DNA of 50,721 nucleotides from Bacteroidaceae bacterium (GTDB lineage: Bacteria; Bacteroidota; Bacteroidia; Bacteroidales; Bacteroidaceae), in NCBI GenBank assembly GCA_017534535.1, contig JAFXVZ010000047.1, positions 1 through 50,721 on the forward strand. Direction: 5' to 3'. The notes under the pieces are model-generated. The model saw only the letters and a program-made list of their open reading frames with translations, searched no databases and was not told the origin of the DNA. Shown one piece after another: positions 17,096 to 25,633 of the stretch (position 1 is its first letter; each line of letters opens with the position of its first letter). Made by a program: the position numbers and the translations under genes.

Positions 17096-17126
17096 TTGGA
17101 TAAAACTGAAACATTGAGTATATTTG
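17096..17126 (+). promoter_or_regulatory. promoter of luxS
   Basis: TTG (17096-17098), 20 bases, then TATATTTG (17119-17126), followed by a leader of about 17-20 bases to the ATG at 17151. Confidence 0.6.
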
Positions 17127-17150
17127 CAGAAGAATTAAACAAGGATAGTT

Positions 17151-17645
17151 ATGGAAGTAATACAAAGTTTTACCATCGACCATACCCATTTGAAGCCGGG
17201 GATATATGTGTCGAGAGTGGATAAAGGCTTCACGACATTCGACCTGCGCATTACCGAACCCAATAAGGAACCGGCAATAGCGCCATCAGCTATACATAGC
17301 CTTGAACATCTAATGGCAACATGGTTCCGCAACTCCAAAGTGAAGGAGGATGTGGTGTATGTGGGTCCTATGGGATGCCTCACAGGAATGTATATCATTA
17401 TGACGGGCAGTTATACTGTAGAGGATATGCGACAGCTCACCATCGAGTGCCTTCAATGGATATTAACGCAAGAGGAGGTACCTGCCACCACTCCTGAGAC
17501 TTGTGGCAATTGCTTACTACACGACTTGCCCATGTGTCATTGGGAGAGCCGTCGATATCTGGATCGCCTGCAGCATGATTTCCACTCGAAATATACAAAG
17601 CTTGAGGTGGTGCTGAGTGATGGCAAGCTGTTTGCAGACGCTTAA
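17151..17645 (+). CDS. luxS: S-ribosylhomocysteine lyase
   Basis: 164 residues, full LuxS length. Metal ligands are HSLEH (His49, His53, with catalytic Glu52) and Cys118 in CGNCLLHDL. The catalytic cysteine is Cys76 in MGCLTG. The enzyme splits S-ribosylhomocysteine into homocysteine and DPD, the AI-2 precursor, in the activated methyl cycle. No methyl-cycle partner gene (pfs, metE) is adjacent. It has its own promoter and is followed after 24 bases by a metallo-beta-lactamase-fold gene on the same strand. Confidence 0.95.
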   Translation: MEVIQSFTIDHTHLKPGIYVSRVDKGFTTFDLRITEPNKEPAIAPSAIHSLEHLMATWFRNSKVKEDVVYVGPMGCLTGMYIIMTGSYTVEDMRQLTIECLQWILTQEEVPATTPETCGNCLLHDLPMCHWESRRYLDRLQHDFHSKYTKLEVVLSDGKLFADA

Positions 17646-17669
17646 GACAGTAAAAAATGAACATTGACT

Positions 17670-18656
17670 ATGAAAAAGATATTGGTTATATTGCTGGTAT
17701 CCATTCCATTACTCCTCCAAGCTCAAGAAACACAGTTCTGGGGTAATGCGGAAAGGTATCTACAAAGGCAGGGGAGTCATTTTCTGCAACAGATTGACAA
17801 GACATTGGATGCCAACAAGCCTGATACCAACAACTCTTTAGTCCGCAGACAGGCACTCTATAATATGGATGCCATCCTGCACAACACCTTCTACGACAAG
17901 AGTGATGAGCTGAAAGCGTTTATGGCCAGCCGTATAGGTAAGGTAATTGCCGACTTGAAAGCTCCCCAAGGTGAGGGGATGAAGATTTATAAACTCTATA
18001 ACGACGGTTTTATAGCACGTACTAGAGGCGCTACTATTGCATTTGACATCATTAGTGGCTTAGGCCTTATCAGCGATGAACAGATAGAGCAATTGGTAAG
18101 TCAATGCGATATGCTTTGCATCACACATAATCACCCAGACCATACTGATCCAAAGGTGGTTAATCTGTTTTTAAATCAAGGGAAGAAAGTATTTGGCACG
18201 AAAGAAATTCTGCCAGATGTGCAAGGGATTACCCATCTCTACGAAGGCACAGGAGGAGAGATTACACATAGACAAGAAGGAAATGTGAGTCTTTACATTG
18301 TGCATGGGCATCAGGATGAGTTGCAGAATAACCTATATGTGGTGACCTTGCCTGGCAACTATACCGTTTGCCAGACAGGCGATCAGTATTTAGAGGAAGA
18401 TATGCCTTGGATCAAGACCTTGCAAGCCCGATTGCCGGAAGTGGATGCCATGCTTGTGATATGCTGGAGTATGCACTTGCAGGACTTCGTAGATGGCTTT
18501 GCCCCCAAGGTGGTGCTCAGCGGACACGAGAATGAGATTCTGTATCATGGCATCGACCACCGTGAGGCTTATTGGCTCAGCTATGAGAAGTTCGACAAAA
18601 TCGCCCAACCCCATTGTTTGATGACATGGGGAGAGTGGACCACTATTCTACACTAA
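17670..18656 (+). CDS. exported metallo-beta-lactamase-fold hydrolase
   Basis: About 328 residues with a signal peptide (MKKILVILLVSIPLLLQAQ). The fold's metal motif appears as THNHPDHTD near residue 155; further histidines occur in VHGHQDE and VLSGHENE. The substrate is unknown. An upstream TTG in frame gives two more residues, but the ATG at 17670 fits the signal peptide better. It follows luxS after 24 bases. Its 3' end overlaps the convergent Sde182-like gene by 14 bases, with no room for a separate terminator. Confidence 0.8.
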   Translation: MKKILVILLVSIPLLLQAQETQFWGNAERYLQRQGSHFLQQIDKTLDANKPDTNNSLVRRQALYNMDAILHNTFYDKSDELKAFMASRIGKVIADLKAPQGEGMKIYKLYNDGFIARTRGATIAFDIISGLGLISDEQIEQLVSQCDMLCITHNHPDHTDPKVVNLFLNQGKKVFGTKEILPDVQGITHLYEGTGGEITHRQEGNVSLYIVHGHQDELQNNLYVVTLPGNYTVCQTGDQYLEEDMPWIKTLQARLPEVDAMLVICWSMHLQDFVDGFAPKVVLSGHENEILYHGIDHREAYWLSYEKFDKIAQPHCLMTWGEWTTILH

Positions 18657-20154
18657 CAATCAGTCTGTGATAATGCGTCAAGGCTGGAGTGCCGTGATCG
18701 GTAGCCTCCAAAATCAAATGGATGGTCTGACTGGGTTGTGCATCAGCAGGAATAGTGAATGAAGTCGCAGCTGCAGATGCATTTGCCACTATAGCATCAC
18801 CTGTATAGCTACCCACCTTGAATGTCCACCACTTGATATCAAACTCATCATTATCGGGGTCAGACACTTTAGCCTTTATCTGCAGTGTCTCACCTGGCTT
18901 ACCTGTCAGTGCCAAAGGCGCATTGATAACTGGATGATGGTTTGCATCTTCAAACTTAGGTGTCACACTCCAGTGCATACGCTCTGCAAAATCGTTCTGT
19001 GCAGCAGGCACAAAATCCGGCATCAACGGATCAGCAGCTCCTAAAGCGAAAGTGGAAATCTGTCCCTCGGTGGCAGGCTGCTTACGTCCACCCCAACCTC
19101 CGTAGGTATCATCCTGGAAAGCCCGCAAGCCATTACCCAAAAGATTCAGATAAGTAAAGGTATCACCCTCAGCCAAGAACACACCCTTCGGCTGTGGAGG
19201 CATCCACACCACATAACCCATCTTTCGCAGCTCATCAGCAGTGTAGCCACTCAAACCGAAGTAATCCATAATATCGCCCTTTACCATCTGCTTGCCATCA
19301 CCCCAAAGGCGGTACATACCACCCAATGGCCCACGACTACTAATGTTTTCAGCCAGCCATTCGGCAGAATAATACACCTTATCTGCTTCAGAAACACGAT
19401 TTTGTGCCCCGTATGCCAAAGGCACCGTACCTCCACGGATATTCAGTACACCAATCTCAGACCAGTTAGGCTTAATGTATTTAGCAAAGGTATCATCCTG
19501 ATCACCACTCATACAGAGATACACCTTCTTCTGAATCTTGTCTTTCAGAGCAACCCAATCGGCAGAACCCTCATTCTCATCTTGAATGGATTTCAGTGCA
19601 CGGGCAATGGTACTGCATCCACCCCAGGCCGTGATATACAGCTTGCCAGGTACATCGTCGAGAATCTTTTCCTTAATCAGATCGCTACCAGGAGAATCTT
19701 TCGAGATATCACCATCAAACTCGATATTGCCAAAGCGAATAATGGAACGCATATAATCAGGGGTAGGATAGTCAGCATGCAATCTCAGATTGGGATAGCA
19801 GACCTCGTAGGCATCCACCACATCGTCGATGAATCGCTCTTTAGGATCCCAACGCCATGATTCCATCGGACCATAGTTCAAGCCATTGCGGGTGTATTCC
19901 CTACCATCCACAAACCATTTGGTACCTTTACCATCACCTTTCCAATGAAACTGACTACTGGCATAAATCAAACCCTCTAATTGCAAATCTGGAGCATAGA
20001 GTACCAGACGAATCAGTGAGTTCAAATCGTCCAACTCTGGGTCACAAGTAATAATCACACGTGGTTTTTCCACCTGCTCATTCGCAGTGGAATCATTGCA
20101 GGCAGTCAAAGCTAAAGCAATGCTGCAAGCCCCAAAAAAGAAAAGTTTTCTCAT
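18643..20154 (-). CDS. Sde182-like (DUF1593) nucleoside-hydrolase-fold lipoprotein
   Basis: 503 residues with a lipoprotein signal, MRKLFFFGACSIALALTAC. Residues of about 30-330 fit the nucleoside hydrolase-like DUF1593 domain (RVIITCDPELDDLNSLIRLV and AWGGCSTIARAL), with the Asp pair typical of calcium-binding hydrolase folds. The C-terminal part, from about PVINAPLAL, is a beta-sandwich ending ALTHYHRLIVSVE. Relatives include the carbohydrate-binding Sde182, so a role in polysaccharide use is plausible. A frame 21 codons longer exists, but the ATG at 20154 gives the signal. It is one base from the upstream gene's stop. Confidence 0.85.
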   Translation of the reverse strand: MRKLFFFGACSIALALTACNDSTANEQVEKPRVIITCDPELDDLNSLIRLVLYAPDLQLEGLIYASSQFHWKGDGKGTKWFVDGREYTRNGLNYGPMESWRWDPKERFIDDVVDAYEVCYPNLRLHADYPTPDYMRSIIRFGNIEFDGDISKDSPGSDLIKEKILDDVPGKLYITAWGGCSTIARALKSIQDENEGSADWVALKDKIQKKVYLCMSGDQDDTFAKYIKPNWSEIGVLNIRGGTVPLAYGAQNRVSEADKVYYSAEWLAENISSRGPLGGMYRLWGDGKQMVKGDIMDYFGLSGYTADELRKMGYVVWMPPQPKGVFLAEGDTFTYLNLLGNGLRAFQDDTYGGWGGRKQPATEGQISTFALGAADPLMPDFVPAAQNDFAERMHWSVTPKFEDANHHPVINAPLALTGKPGETLQIKAKVSDPDNDEFDIKWWTFKVGSYTGDAIVANASAAATSFTIPADAQPSQTIHLILEATDHGTPALTHYHRLIVSVE

Positions 20155-20155
20155 A

Positions 20156-20491
20156 TTATTGTTTCTTTTCCTCCTGCGGAATACGATAAGCGGTATAAAG
20201 CTCAAGGATGGCAGCAATCAAAAGACACACAATCCATTCGTTACCATGCGAATATAACATTAGCACACCTGTTAGCACTAAGAACAGAGCGCCAAAAGTC
20301 TGCTGACGATAGAGCCTCCTCAACGTCACACTTTCCACTGTAGGCTGTGAAAAAACCTGCGCAATAGCAGCTGTAACCGAACCGATGATGAACATATATG
20401 GAGCATATTCCCAATGGGTAATATAAACAGCAGCACTGATCAAGGCAAACACCATACCGCACATAAATAATATGTTGAGCTCTTTTTTCAT
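20156..20491 (-). CDS. small polytopic membrane protein of unknown function
   Basis: 111 residues with about four membrane helices (near 5-24, 29-46, 64-80 and 84-101) and a short basic/acidic tail, PQEEKKQ. No family is recognised. It overlaps the upstream ftsB-like gene by four bases (ATGA) and is one base from the downstream lipoprotein gene, so the three are almost certainly one message. Confidence 0.72.
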   Translation of the reverse strand: MKKELNILFMCGMVFALISAAVYITHWEYAPYMFIIGSVTAAIAQVFSQPTVESVTLRRLYRQQTFGALFLVLTGVLMLYSHGNEWIVCLLIAAILELYTAYRIPQEEKKQ

Positions 20492-20793
20492 TCCTGATCC
20501 TCCGCAAAAACAAAGATGTCCTCATTAGGTTTCTTCATAAAATACTTCTCACGAGCAATGTGTTCAATAGAGTTGGAATCAGCATTCAGCTCATTCAGCT
20601 TACGCGTACTCTCCCTATATTCCTCGCGATACTTCTCAATCTCACTGCGGATGGCAGCCTCTTCTTTCTGCAATTCCATGCGATAGAGGATGCTATTTTC
20701 ATCCACGAAACCCACGAGCACAATAAATATCAGCACCGTTATCAGGTACTTGTGCCTCCCCAAAAATTTCCAGAATGATGACAGTTTGTCCAT
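20488..20793 (-). CDS. FtsB/DivIC-like septum formation protein
   Basis: 101 residues: a short cytoplasmic start, one membrane helix (about 13-30, YLITVLIFIVLVGFVDE), then a coiled coil (ELQKEEAAIRSEIEKYREEY) and the family's HIAREKYFMKKPNED motif. FtsB binds FtsL and FtsQ in the divisome. A TAATTTTG -7 box lies on the minus strand at 20821-20828. It heads a three-gene unit with a membrane protein and the Sde182-like lipoprotein. Confidence 0.87.
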   Translation of the reverse strand: MDKLSSFWKFLGRHKYLITVLIFIVLVGFVDENSILYRMELQKEEAAIRSEIEKYREEYRESTRKLNELNADSNSIEHIAREKYFMKKPNEDIFVFAEDQE

Positions 20794-20865
20794 GACCTCC
20801 CTATTTCACTTTGATTGCTGCAAAATTAAACATAAATATCGAAAAACGGAAACATATTTGAATAA

Positions 20866-20897
20866 TTTGCATAATAGATGAAGATTGATTATTTTTG
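20866..20897 (+). promoter_or_regulatory. promoter of dnaX
   Basis: TTTG (20866-20869), 20 bases, TATTTTTG (20890-20897). The start codon is at 20922. Confidence 0.65.
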
Positions 20898-20921
20898 CAG
20901 CATAAATAGCATCAGACTAAC

Positions 20922-22724
20922 ATGGAAGACTACATAGTATCTGCGAGAAAATACAGGCCATCGACCTTTGAGTCGGTTATCGGGCAGAATGCCCTGACCA
21001 CTACGTTGAAGAACGCCATTTCCACTGGTAAACTGGCACAGGCTTATCTATTTTGTGGACCTAGAGGCGTTGGCAAGACCACTTGTGCCCGCATTTTTGC
21101 CAAAACAATCAATTGCCAGAACCCTACTTCGGAAGGTGAACCTTGTAACGAGTGTGAGAGCTGCCGTGCTTTCAATGAACAGCGTTCTTTCAACATCCAC
21201 GAACTGGATGCTGCTTCAAACAATTCTGTGGATGACATCCGTCAACTGGTGGAGCAAGTGAGGATTCCTCCTCAAATTGGCAAGTATAAGGTGTATATCA
21301 TCGATGAGGTTCACATGCTCTCTACTGCGGCCTTCAATGCCTTCCTCAAAACATTGGAAGAACCGCCTCGCCATGCTATCTTCATTCTCGCCACTACCGA
21401 GAAGCAGAAGATTATACCTACCATCCTCTCCAGATGCCAGATATACGACTTCAACCGCATCAGCGTGGAAGACATCATTAACCATCTCGCATCTGTAGCA
21501 CAACGTGAGGGCATCAGCTACGAGCCAGAAGCTTTGAACGTGATTGCCCAGAAAGCCGATGGTGGTATGCGAGACGCTTTGTCTATCTTCGACCAGGTAG
21601 TAAGCTTCAGTCAAGGTAACATCACCTACCAAAGCGTGATAGAGAACCTAAACGTGCTGGACTATGAGTATTTCTTCCGCCTTACCGACTACCTGCTACA
21701 AGGTAATGTTACCCAAAGTCTGCTGTTGCTGAACGATGTATTGAACAAGGGCTTTGATGCCAGCAACTTCATCAATGGTTTAGGTAGCCATTTCCGTGAT
21801 TTGTTGGTTAGCAAGGATGCCGCTACGGTAAACCTTTTGGAAGTGGGTGCCAACATTCGTGAACGATACAAAACACAGGCGCAGCGTACCCCCATACCAT
21901 TCATTTATAAGGCAATGAAACTTTGTTGCGATTGCGGACTGAATTACCGCAATGCTCGCAACAAACGATTCTTGATAGAGTGTACACTGATTCAATTGGC
22001 CCAGCTAACTATGCCTGACGAAGATACTGCCTCTGGGGGGCTTGGCCCTAAGCCAGCGTTAAAACCCATATTCAACCAGCCTTCTTCAGCTACCACACCT
22101 GTCCAGCCAATAGCTGTGCAACAGCATGCCACAAAGCCTGTAGTGGCTCAGCAGGCTGCAAAACCTATGCCTCCACAACAGACTGCTCCATTGCAGCCTC
22201 AACCGGCATCAAATCCTCAGTTCCAACAGCAGGCTCAGCCTATCAGGAAAACATCAGGCATCTCGTCCATTAGTCAGTTGGGCGTTTCCATCAGGAAGCA
22301 ACAACCAGAAGCAGTGTCCTCCATAGATGAAGTGGAGTTAGCTCCCCATCAACAGGAGAACATCCCCCTCACCCAAGTGGGTGTAGAGCAAAGCTGGAAT
22401 CGTTTTGCCGACCAACTGCCCCATGAACAAATTGCCTTGAAGAACCGTATGCCGAAGATGAGGGTAACTTTGATAGACCAAACTCAGGTAGAGATTTGTG
22501 TAGAGAATGAGCTTACTGCCAAGCAGCTGAATGAAATGCTTATTGACATCCGCCGATTTATGCAAAAGGACCTTCATAACTATTTGTTGGAACCCCATGT
22601 GATAGTGAAGGAGTTGGAGTTGTCCGTACGTTCCTTGAGTAGATATGAGCAGTACCAAAAGATGGTGGAGAAGAATCCCTGGCTACAAGAACTGCAAAGA
22701 ACCTTCGGCCTGGAACTGGATTAA
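20922..22724 (+). CDS. dnaX: DNA polymerase III subunit gamma/tau
   Basis: 600 residues. AAA+ clamp-loader ATPase with Walker A GPRGVGKT (46-53), a four-cysteine zinc module (INCQNP...CNECESC), Walker B IIDEVHM and the SRC sensor motif ILSRCQIYDF. A proline/glutamine-rich linker follows at about residues 370-450, then a tau-type C-terminal domain. It loads beta clamps and links polymerase to helicase. I did not find an obvious A-run frameshift site that would make a gamma form. It is monocistronic, with its own promoter. Confidence 0.93.
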   Translation: MEDYIVSARKYRPSTFESVIGQNALTTTLKNAISTGKLAQAYLFCGPRGVGKTTCARIFAKTINCQNPTSEGEPCNECESCRAFNEQRSFNIHELDAASNNSVDDIRQLVEQVRIPPQIGKYKVYIIDEVHMLSTAAFNAFLKTLEEPPRHAIFILATTEKQKIIPTILSRCQIYDFNRISVEDIINHLASVAQREGISYEPEALNVIAQKADGGMRDALSIFDQVVSFSQGNITYQSVIENLNVLDYEYFFRLTDYLLQGNVTQSLLLLNDVLNKGFDASNFINGLGSHFRDLLVSKDAATVNLLEVGANIRERYKTQAQRTPIPFIYKAMKLCCDCGLNYRNARNKRFLIECTLIQLAQLTMPDEDTASGGLGPKPALKPIFNQPSSATTPVQPIAVQQHATKPVVAQQAAKPMPPQQTAPLQPQPASNPQFQQQAQPIRKTSGISSISQLGVSIRKQQPEAVSSIDEVELAPHQQENIPLTQVGVEQSWNRFADQLPHEQIALKNRMPKMRVTLIDQTQVEICVENELTAKQLNEMLIDIRRFMQKDLHNYLLEPHVIVKELELSVRSLSRYEQYQKMVEKNPWLQELQRTFGLELD

Positions 22725-22741
22725 TTTAGAACAGGTATAAA

Positions 22742-22763
22742 TAACCCCAATTTGCTGGGGTTA
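22742..22763. other. hairpin after dnaX
   Basis: TAACCCC pairs with GGGGTTA around an eight-base loop, 18 bases past the dnaX stop. There is no T-run on either side, so it may stabilise the 3' end rather than terminate. A TATCTTTG -7 element follows at 22790-22797, probably for the ferredoxin gene. Confidence 0.4.
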
Positions 22764-22884
22764 CAGCACCAACATATTGAGAAAAGAACTATCTTTGTTC
22801 TTCGATAGTGCAGTACTTGGCACTTCAGTATATTTATAAAAGTGGTAATAGAACTAAGTAATAACATTTTAAATTTGAAAGACT

Positions 22885-23058
22885 ATGGCTCATGTAATTT
22901 CTGATGATTGCGTAATGTGCGGAACCTGTGAGGGCGAGTGCCCAGTAGGTGCAATTTCCGCAGGTGATAGCAAGTATGTTATCAGCGCTGACGAATGTAT
23001 TGATTGCGGTACTTGTGCAGCTGCTTGTCCAAGTGAGGCAATTCATCCTGAAGAGTAA
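22885..23058 (+). CDS. 2[4Fe-4S] ferredoxin
   Basis: 57 residues encoded by ATG 22885 to TAA 23056-23058. Two classical cluster motifs, CVMCGTCEGECP and CIDCGTCAAACP, each CxxCxxCxxxCP, in a clostridial-type arrangement. It carries low-potential electrons for enzymes such as pyruvate:ferredoxin oxidoreductase; no partner is adjacent. A TATCTTTG -7 box lies about 90 bases upstream. Two short hairpins (23065-23081 and 23091-23103) and a strong terminator follow, so it is monocistronic. Confidence 0.92.
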   Translation: MAHVISDDCVMCGTCEGECPVGAISAGDSKYVISADECIDCGTCAAACPSEAIHPEE

Positions 23059-23064
23059 TCTTCA

Positions 23065-23083
23065 AAATCGCAAAGCGATTTTT
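23065..23083 (+). terminator. short hairpin with T-run after the ferredoxin gene
   Basis: AAATCGC-AAA-GCGATTT followed by T bases, seven bases past the stop codon. A second small hairpin, TGAGC-AAA-GCTCA, follows at 23091-23103. Confidence 0.5.
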
Positions 23084-23120
23084 GATAATTTGAGCAAAGC
23101 TCAGATTTGACAATTGAGAT

Positions 23121-23155
23121 AAAGAAAAAGGGAGAAGTCTTTCTCCCTTTTCTTT
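23121..23155. terminator. bidirectional terminator between ferredoxin and aminotransferase
   Basis: A/G-rich left arm and T/C-rich right arm (GGGAGAA with TTCTCCC and flanking A and T runs) form a stem of about 15 bp with a three- or four-base loop. The T-rich arm serves the plus strand and the complementary A-run serves the minus-strand gene ending at 23161. Confidence 0.8.
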
Positions 23156-23160
23156 ATTGT

Positions 23161-24354
23161 TTATTTCAAAGCGCCCAGTGCTTCTTTTATTCTTCTAATC
23201 GCTTCAACAATATTCTCATCACTCGTTGCATAACTCATGCGGAAACAATCGGGATCACCAAAGGCTGCACCACTCACACAAGCCACATGACCAACCTCCA
23301 AGAGATACATCGCCAAATCATCAGCATTGTTAATCTTACGATCACCAAAACTCTTGCCAAAGAAGCTGCTACACCTCGGGAACAGATAGAAAGCGCCTTG
23401 AGGCACATTCACCTCCAAGCCAGGAATCTCCTTGCAAAGCTTCACAATCAAATCACGGCGACGCTCGAAAGCCAAACGCATCTCCTCAACGCAAGCCTGA
23501 TCGCCACGATAAGCAGCTTCAGCAGCTTTCTGTGACACAGAGCAAGGGCCAGAAGTATATTGCCCCTGCAGCTTGTTCATACCCTTGATAATCCACTCAG
23601 GTGCAGCGGCGAAACCAATACGCCAGCCAGTCATCGCGTATGCCTTCGATACACCGTTGATAATCACCACCCTATCCTTGACATCGGCAAACTGTGCGAT
23701 ACTCTCGTGGTGACCAACGTAATTGATGTGTTCATAGATCTCATCGGCAATCACATATACCTGTGGATGCTTCTTCAGCACCTCAGCCAACTTCTGAAGT
23801 TCCTCCTTGCCATACACCGAACCTGTAGGATTCGAAGGTGAGCAAAGAATCAAAGCCTTGGTCTTAGGAGTGATGGCAGCCTCCAATTGAGCAGGGGTAA
23901 TCTTGAAATCTTGCTCAATGCTGGCACGAATAATCACAGGCGTACCCTCAGCCAACTTCACCATCTCCGTATAGCTCACCCAATAAGGGGCAGGCACAAT
24001 CACCTCGTCACCCTTATTCACCAACGTCAACACTGCGTTGCAAACACACTGCTTTGCACCATTAGAGCAGGTAATCTGTCCTGAAGCATAGTCAAGACCA
24101 TTCTCATTCTTCAGTTTAGCCACAATCGCTTCTCGCAGGAAAGGATACCCAGCCACTGGAGAGTAGCGAGAATAGTTGTCATCGATAGCCTGCTTTGCCG
24201 CCTCCTTGATGTGGTCAGGCGTATTGAAGTCAGGTTCTCCTACACTAAGGTTGATAATGTCAATACCTTGTGCCTTGAGCTCAGAACTTTTCTGAGACAT
24301 AGCCAGCGTTGCCGATGCAGACAAGCTGTTCAATCGATCTGATAATGTATTCAT
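23161..24354 (-). CDS. PLP-dependent aminotransferase, class I (aspartate aminotransferase-like)
   Basis: 397 residues. The PLP lysine is in SKAYAMTGWRIGF; other landmarks are SVGEPDFNTP (substrate loop), CSPSNPTGSVY, IADEIYEH and the C-terminal FRMSYATS arginine that binds the substrate carboxylate. Subgroup I-gamma aspartate/prephenate aminotransferases look like this. It links glutamate/2-oxoglutarate with oxaloacetate/aspartate or an aromatic precursor; specificity cannot be assigned by eye. It is followed by a shared terminator and preceded by the repeat at 24365-24420. Confidence 0.88.
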   Translation of the reverse strand: MNTLSDRLNSLSASATLAMSQKSSELKAQGIDIINLSVGEPDFNTPDHIKEAAKQAIDDNYSRYSPVAGYPFLREAIVAKLKNENGLDYASGQITCSNGAKQCVCNAVLTLVNKGDEVIVPAPYWVSYTEMVKLAEGTPVIIRASIEQDFKITPAQLEAAITPKTKALILCSPSNPTGSVYGKEELQKLAEVLKKHPQVYVIADEIYEHINYVGHHESIAQFADVKDRVVIINGVSKAYAMTGWRIGFAAAPEWIIKGMNKLQGQYTSGPCSVSQKAAEAAYRGDQACVEEMRLAFERRRDLIVKLCKEIPGLEVNVPQGAFYLFPRCSSFFGKSFGDRKINNADDLAMYLLEVGHVACVSGAAFGDPDCFRMSYATSDENIVEAIRRIKEALGALK

Positions 24355-24364
24355 ATTTATTAAT

Positions 24365-24420
24365 TTTCAATTGTCAATTGTCAATGGTCAATGGTCAATG
24401 GTCAACGGTCAATGGTCAAA
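24365..24420. repeat. short tandem repeat, seven-base GTCAATG units
   Basis: The 61 bases between the aminotransferase start and the ribBA stop consist almost wholly of TTGTCAA and GGTCAAT-type heptamers, about seven copies with small changes. The last unit supplies the TCA that is the TGA stop of ribBA (24416-24418). Such repeats change copy number by slippage; a change here could alter the distance between the two genes. Confidence 0.75.
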
Positions 24421-25624
24421 AGTGCAAATTATGCCCCATTCTGTCAGCCTTTGTCCTCAAATACCTTTCATTAAAGGGGTTGGGGGCAATCTCAATAGGC
24501 ACATTCTCAACAATCTCCAAGCCATAAGCCTCAAGGCCCACACGCTTCACTGGATTATTCGTCATCAGTCGCATCTTATGCACGTTCAAGTCACGCAAAA
24601 TCTGCGCCCCCACACCATAATCACGTTCATCTGCCAAGTGACCCAGGCAAATATTCGCATCGATAGTATCCAAACCTTCTTCTTGGAGCTTATATGCACG
24701 GATTTTATCCATTAGTCCGATGCCCCTACCCTCCTGATTCAGATATAGCACCACACCCTTGCCAGCCTCTTCAATCATCTGCATCGCCTTGTGCAGCTGC
24801 TCGCCACAATCACAACGCTTTGAAGCGAAGATGTCACCCGTCATACAAGAAGAATGTACCCTTACCAGCACAGGCTCATCAGCCTCCCACTCACCCTTGA
24901 ACAAAGCTACATGCTCCAAGCCATTCGACTTCTGACGGAACGGTATCAACTTAAAATCACCATAAGCAGTAGGCATGCTTACCTCAACGCCACGCTCCAC
25001 CATTGTCTCCTCTTTGAGGCGATAAGCAATCAAATCCTGAATGGATATCAACTTCAGTCCATACTCATCCGAAAATTTCCGAAGTTCCGGCAAGCGAGCC
25101 ATCGTACCGTCATCATTCATAATTTCCATCAGTGCACCTGCGGGATAGAGCCCAGCCAATCGAGCCAAGTCGATGGTAGCTTCGGTATGTCCCGCGCGTT
25201 TCAACACGCCCTTATCCTGTGCATACAGCGGATTGATATGTCCTGGACGCCCAAAGTCGTCAGGTTTTGCATTCGGGTCAGTCAATGCCTTGATGGTAGC
25301 CGCACGATCTGCAGCCGACACACCAGTTGTGCAACCCTCCAGCTTATCAATAGTCACCGTAAACGGTGTACCCAGCATAGATGTATTATTCATCACTTGG
25401 TGAGGTAGATTCAACTCCTCGCATCTGGACATGGTAATCGGGGCACATAGAACACCACGTGCATGCTTGAGCATGAAGTTCACCTTCTCGGGTGTTATCT
25501 TTTCAGCAGCGATAATTAGGTCGCCCTCATTCTCGCGGTCCTCATCATCCACAACCACCACAAAGTTGCCAGCTTTGATTTCCTGCAGAGCCTCCTCAAT
25601 AGTGTCCAGTCTAACTTTTTCCAT
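24416..25624 (-). CDS. ribBA: bifunctional DHBP synthase / GTP cyclohydrolase II
   Basis: 402 residues. The N-terminal half is DHBP synthase ([28 protein letters not shown]). The C-terminal half is GTP cyclohydrolase II with the zinc site [17 protein letters not shown] and GRGIGL. They make the two riboflavin precursors. There is no FMN riboswitch upstream: only nine bases separate it from the LptF/G gene, so it is probably transcribed from that gene's promoter. Its stop codon lies in the heptamer repeat. Confidence 0.94.
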   Translation of the reverse strand: MEKVRLDTIEEALQEIKAGNFVVVVDDEDRENEGDLIIAAEKITPEKVNFMLKHARGVLCAPITMSRCEELNLPHQVMNNTSMLGTPFTVTIDKLEGCTTGVSAADRAATIKALTDPNAKPDDFGRPGHINPLYAQDKGVLKRAGHTEATIDLARLAGLYPAGALMEIMNDDGTMARLPELRKFSDEYGLKLISIQDLIAYRLKEETMVERGVEVSMPTAYGDFKLIPFRQKSNGLEHVALFKGEWEADEPVLVRVHSSCMTGDIFASKRCDCGEQLHKAMQMIEEAGKGVVLYLNQEGRGIGLMDKIRAYKLQEEGLDTIDANICLGHLADERDYGVGAQILRDLNVHKMRLMTNNPVKRVGLEAYGLEIVENVPIEIAPNPFNERYLRTKADRMGHNLHF

Positions 25625-25633
25625 ATATTTCAG

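Noticed and set aside
22742-22763. Hairpin after dnaX as an intrinsic terminator
   Set aside because: No T-run follows on the plus strand; kept only as a hairpin.
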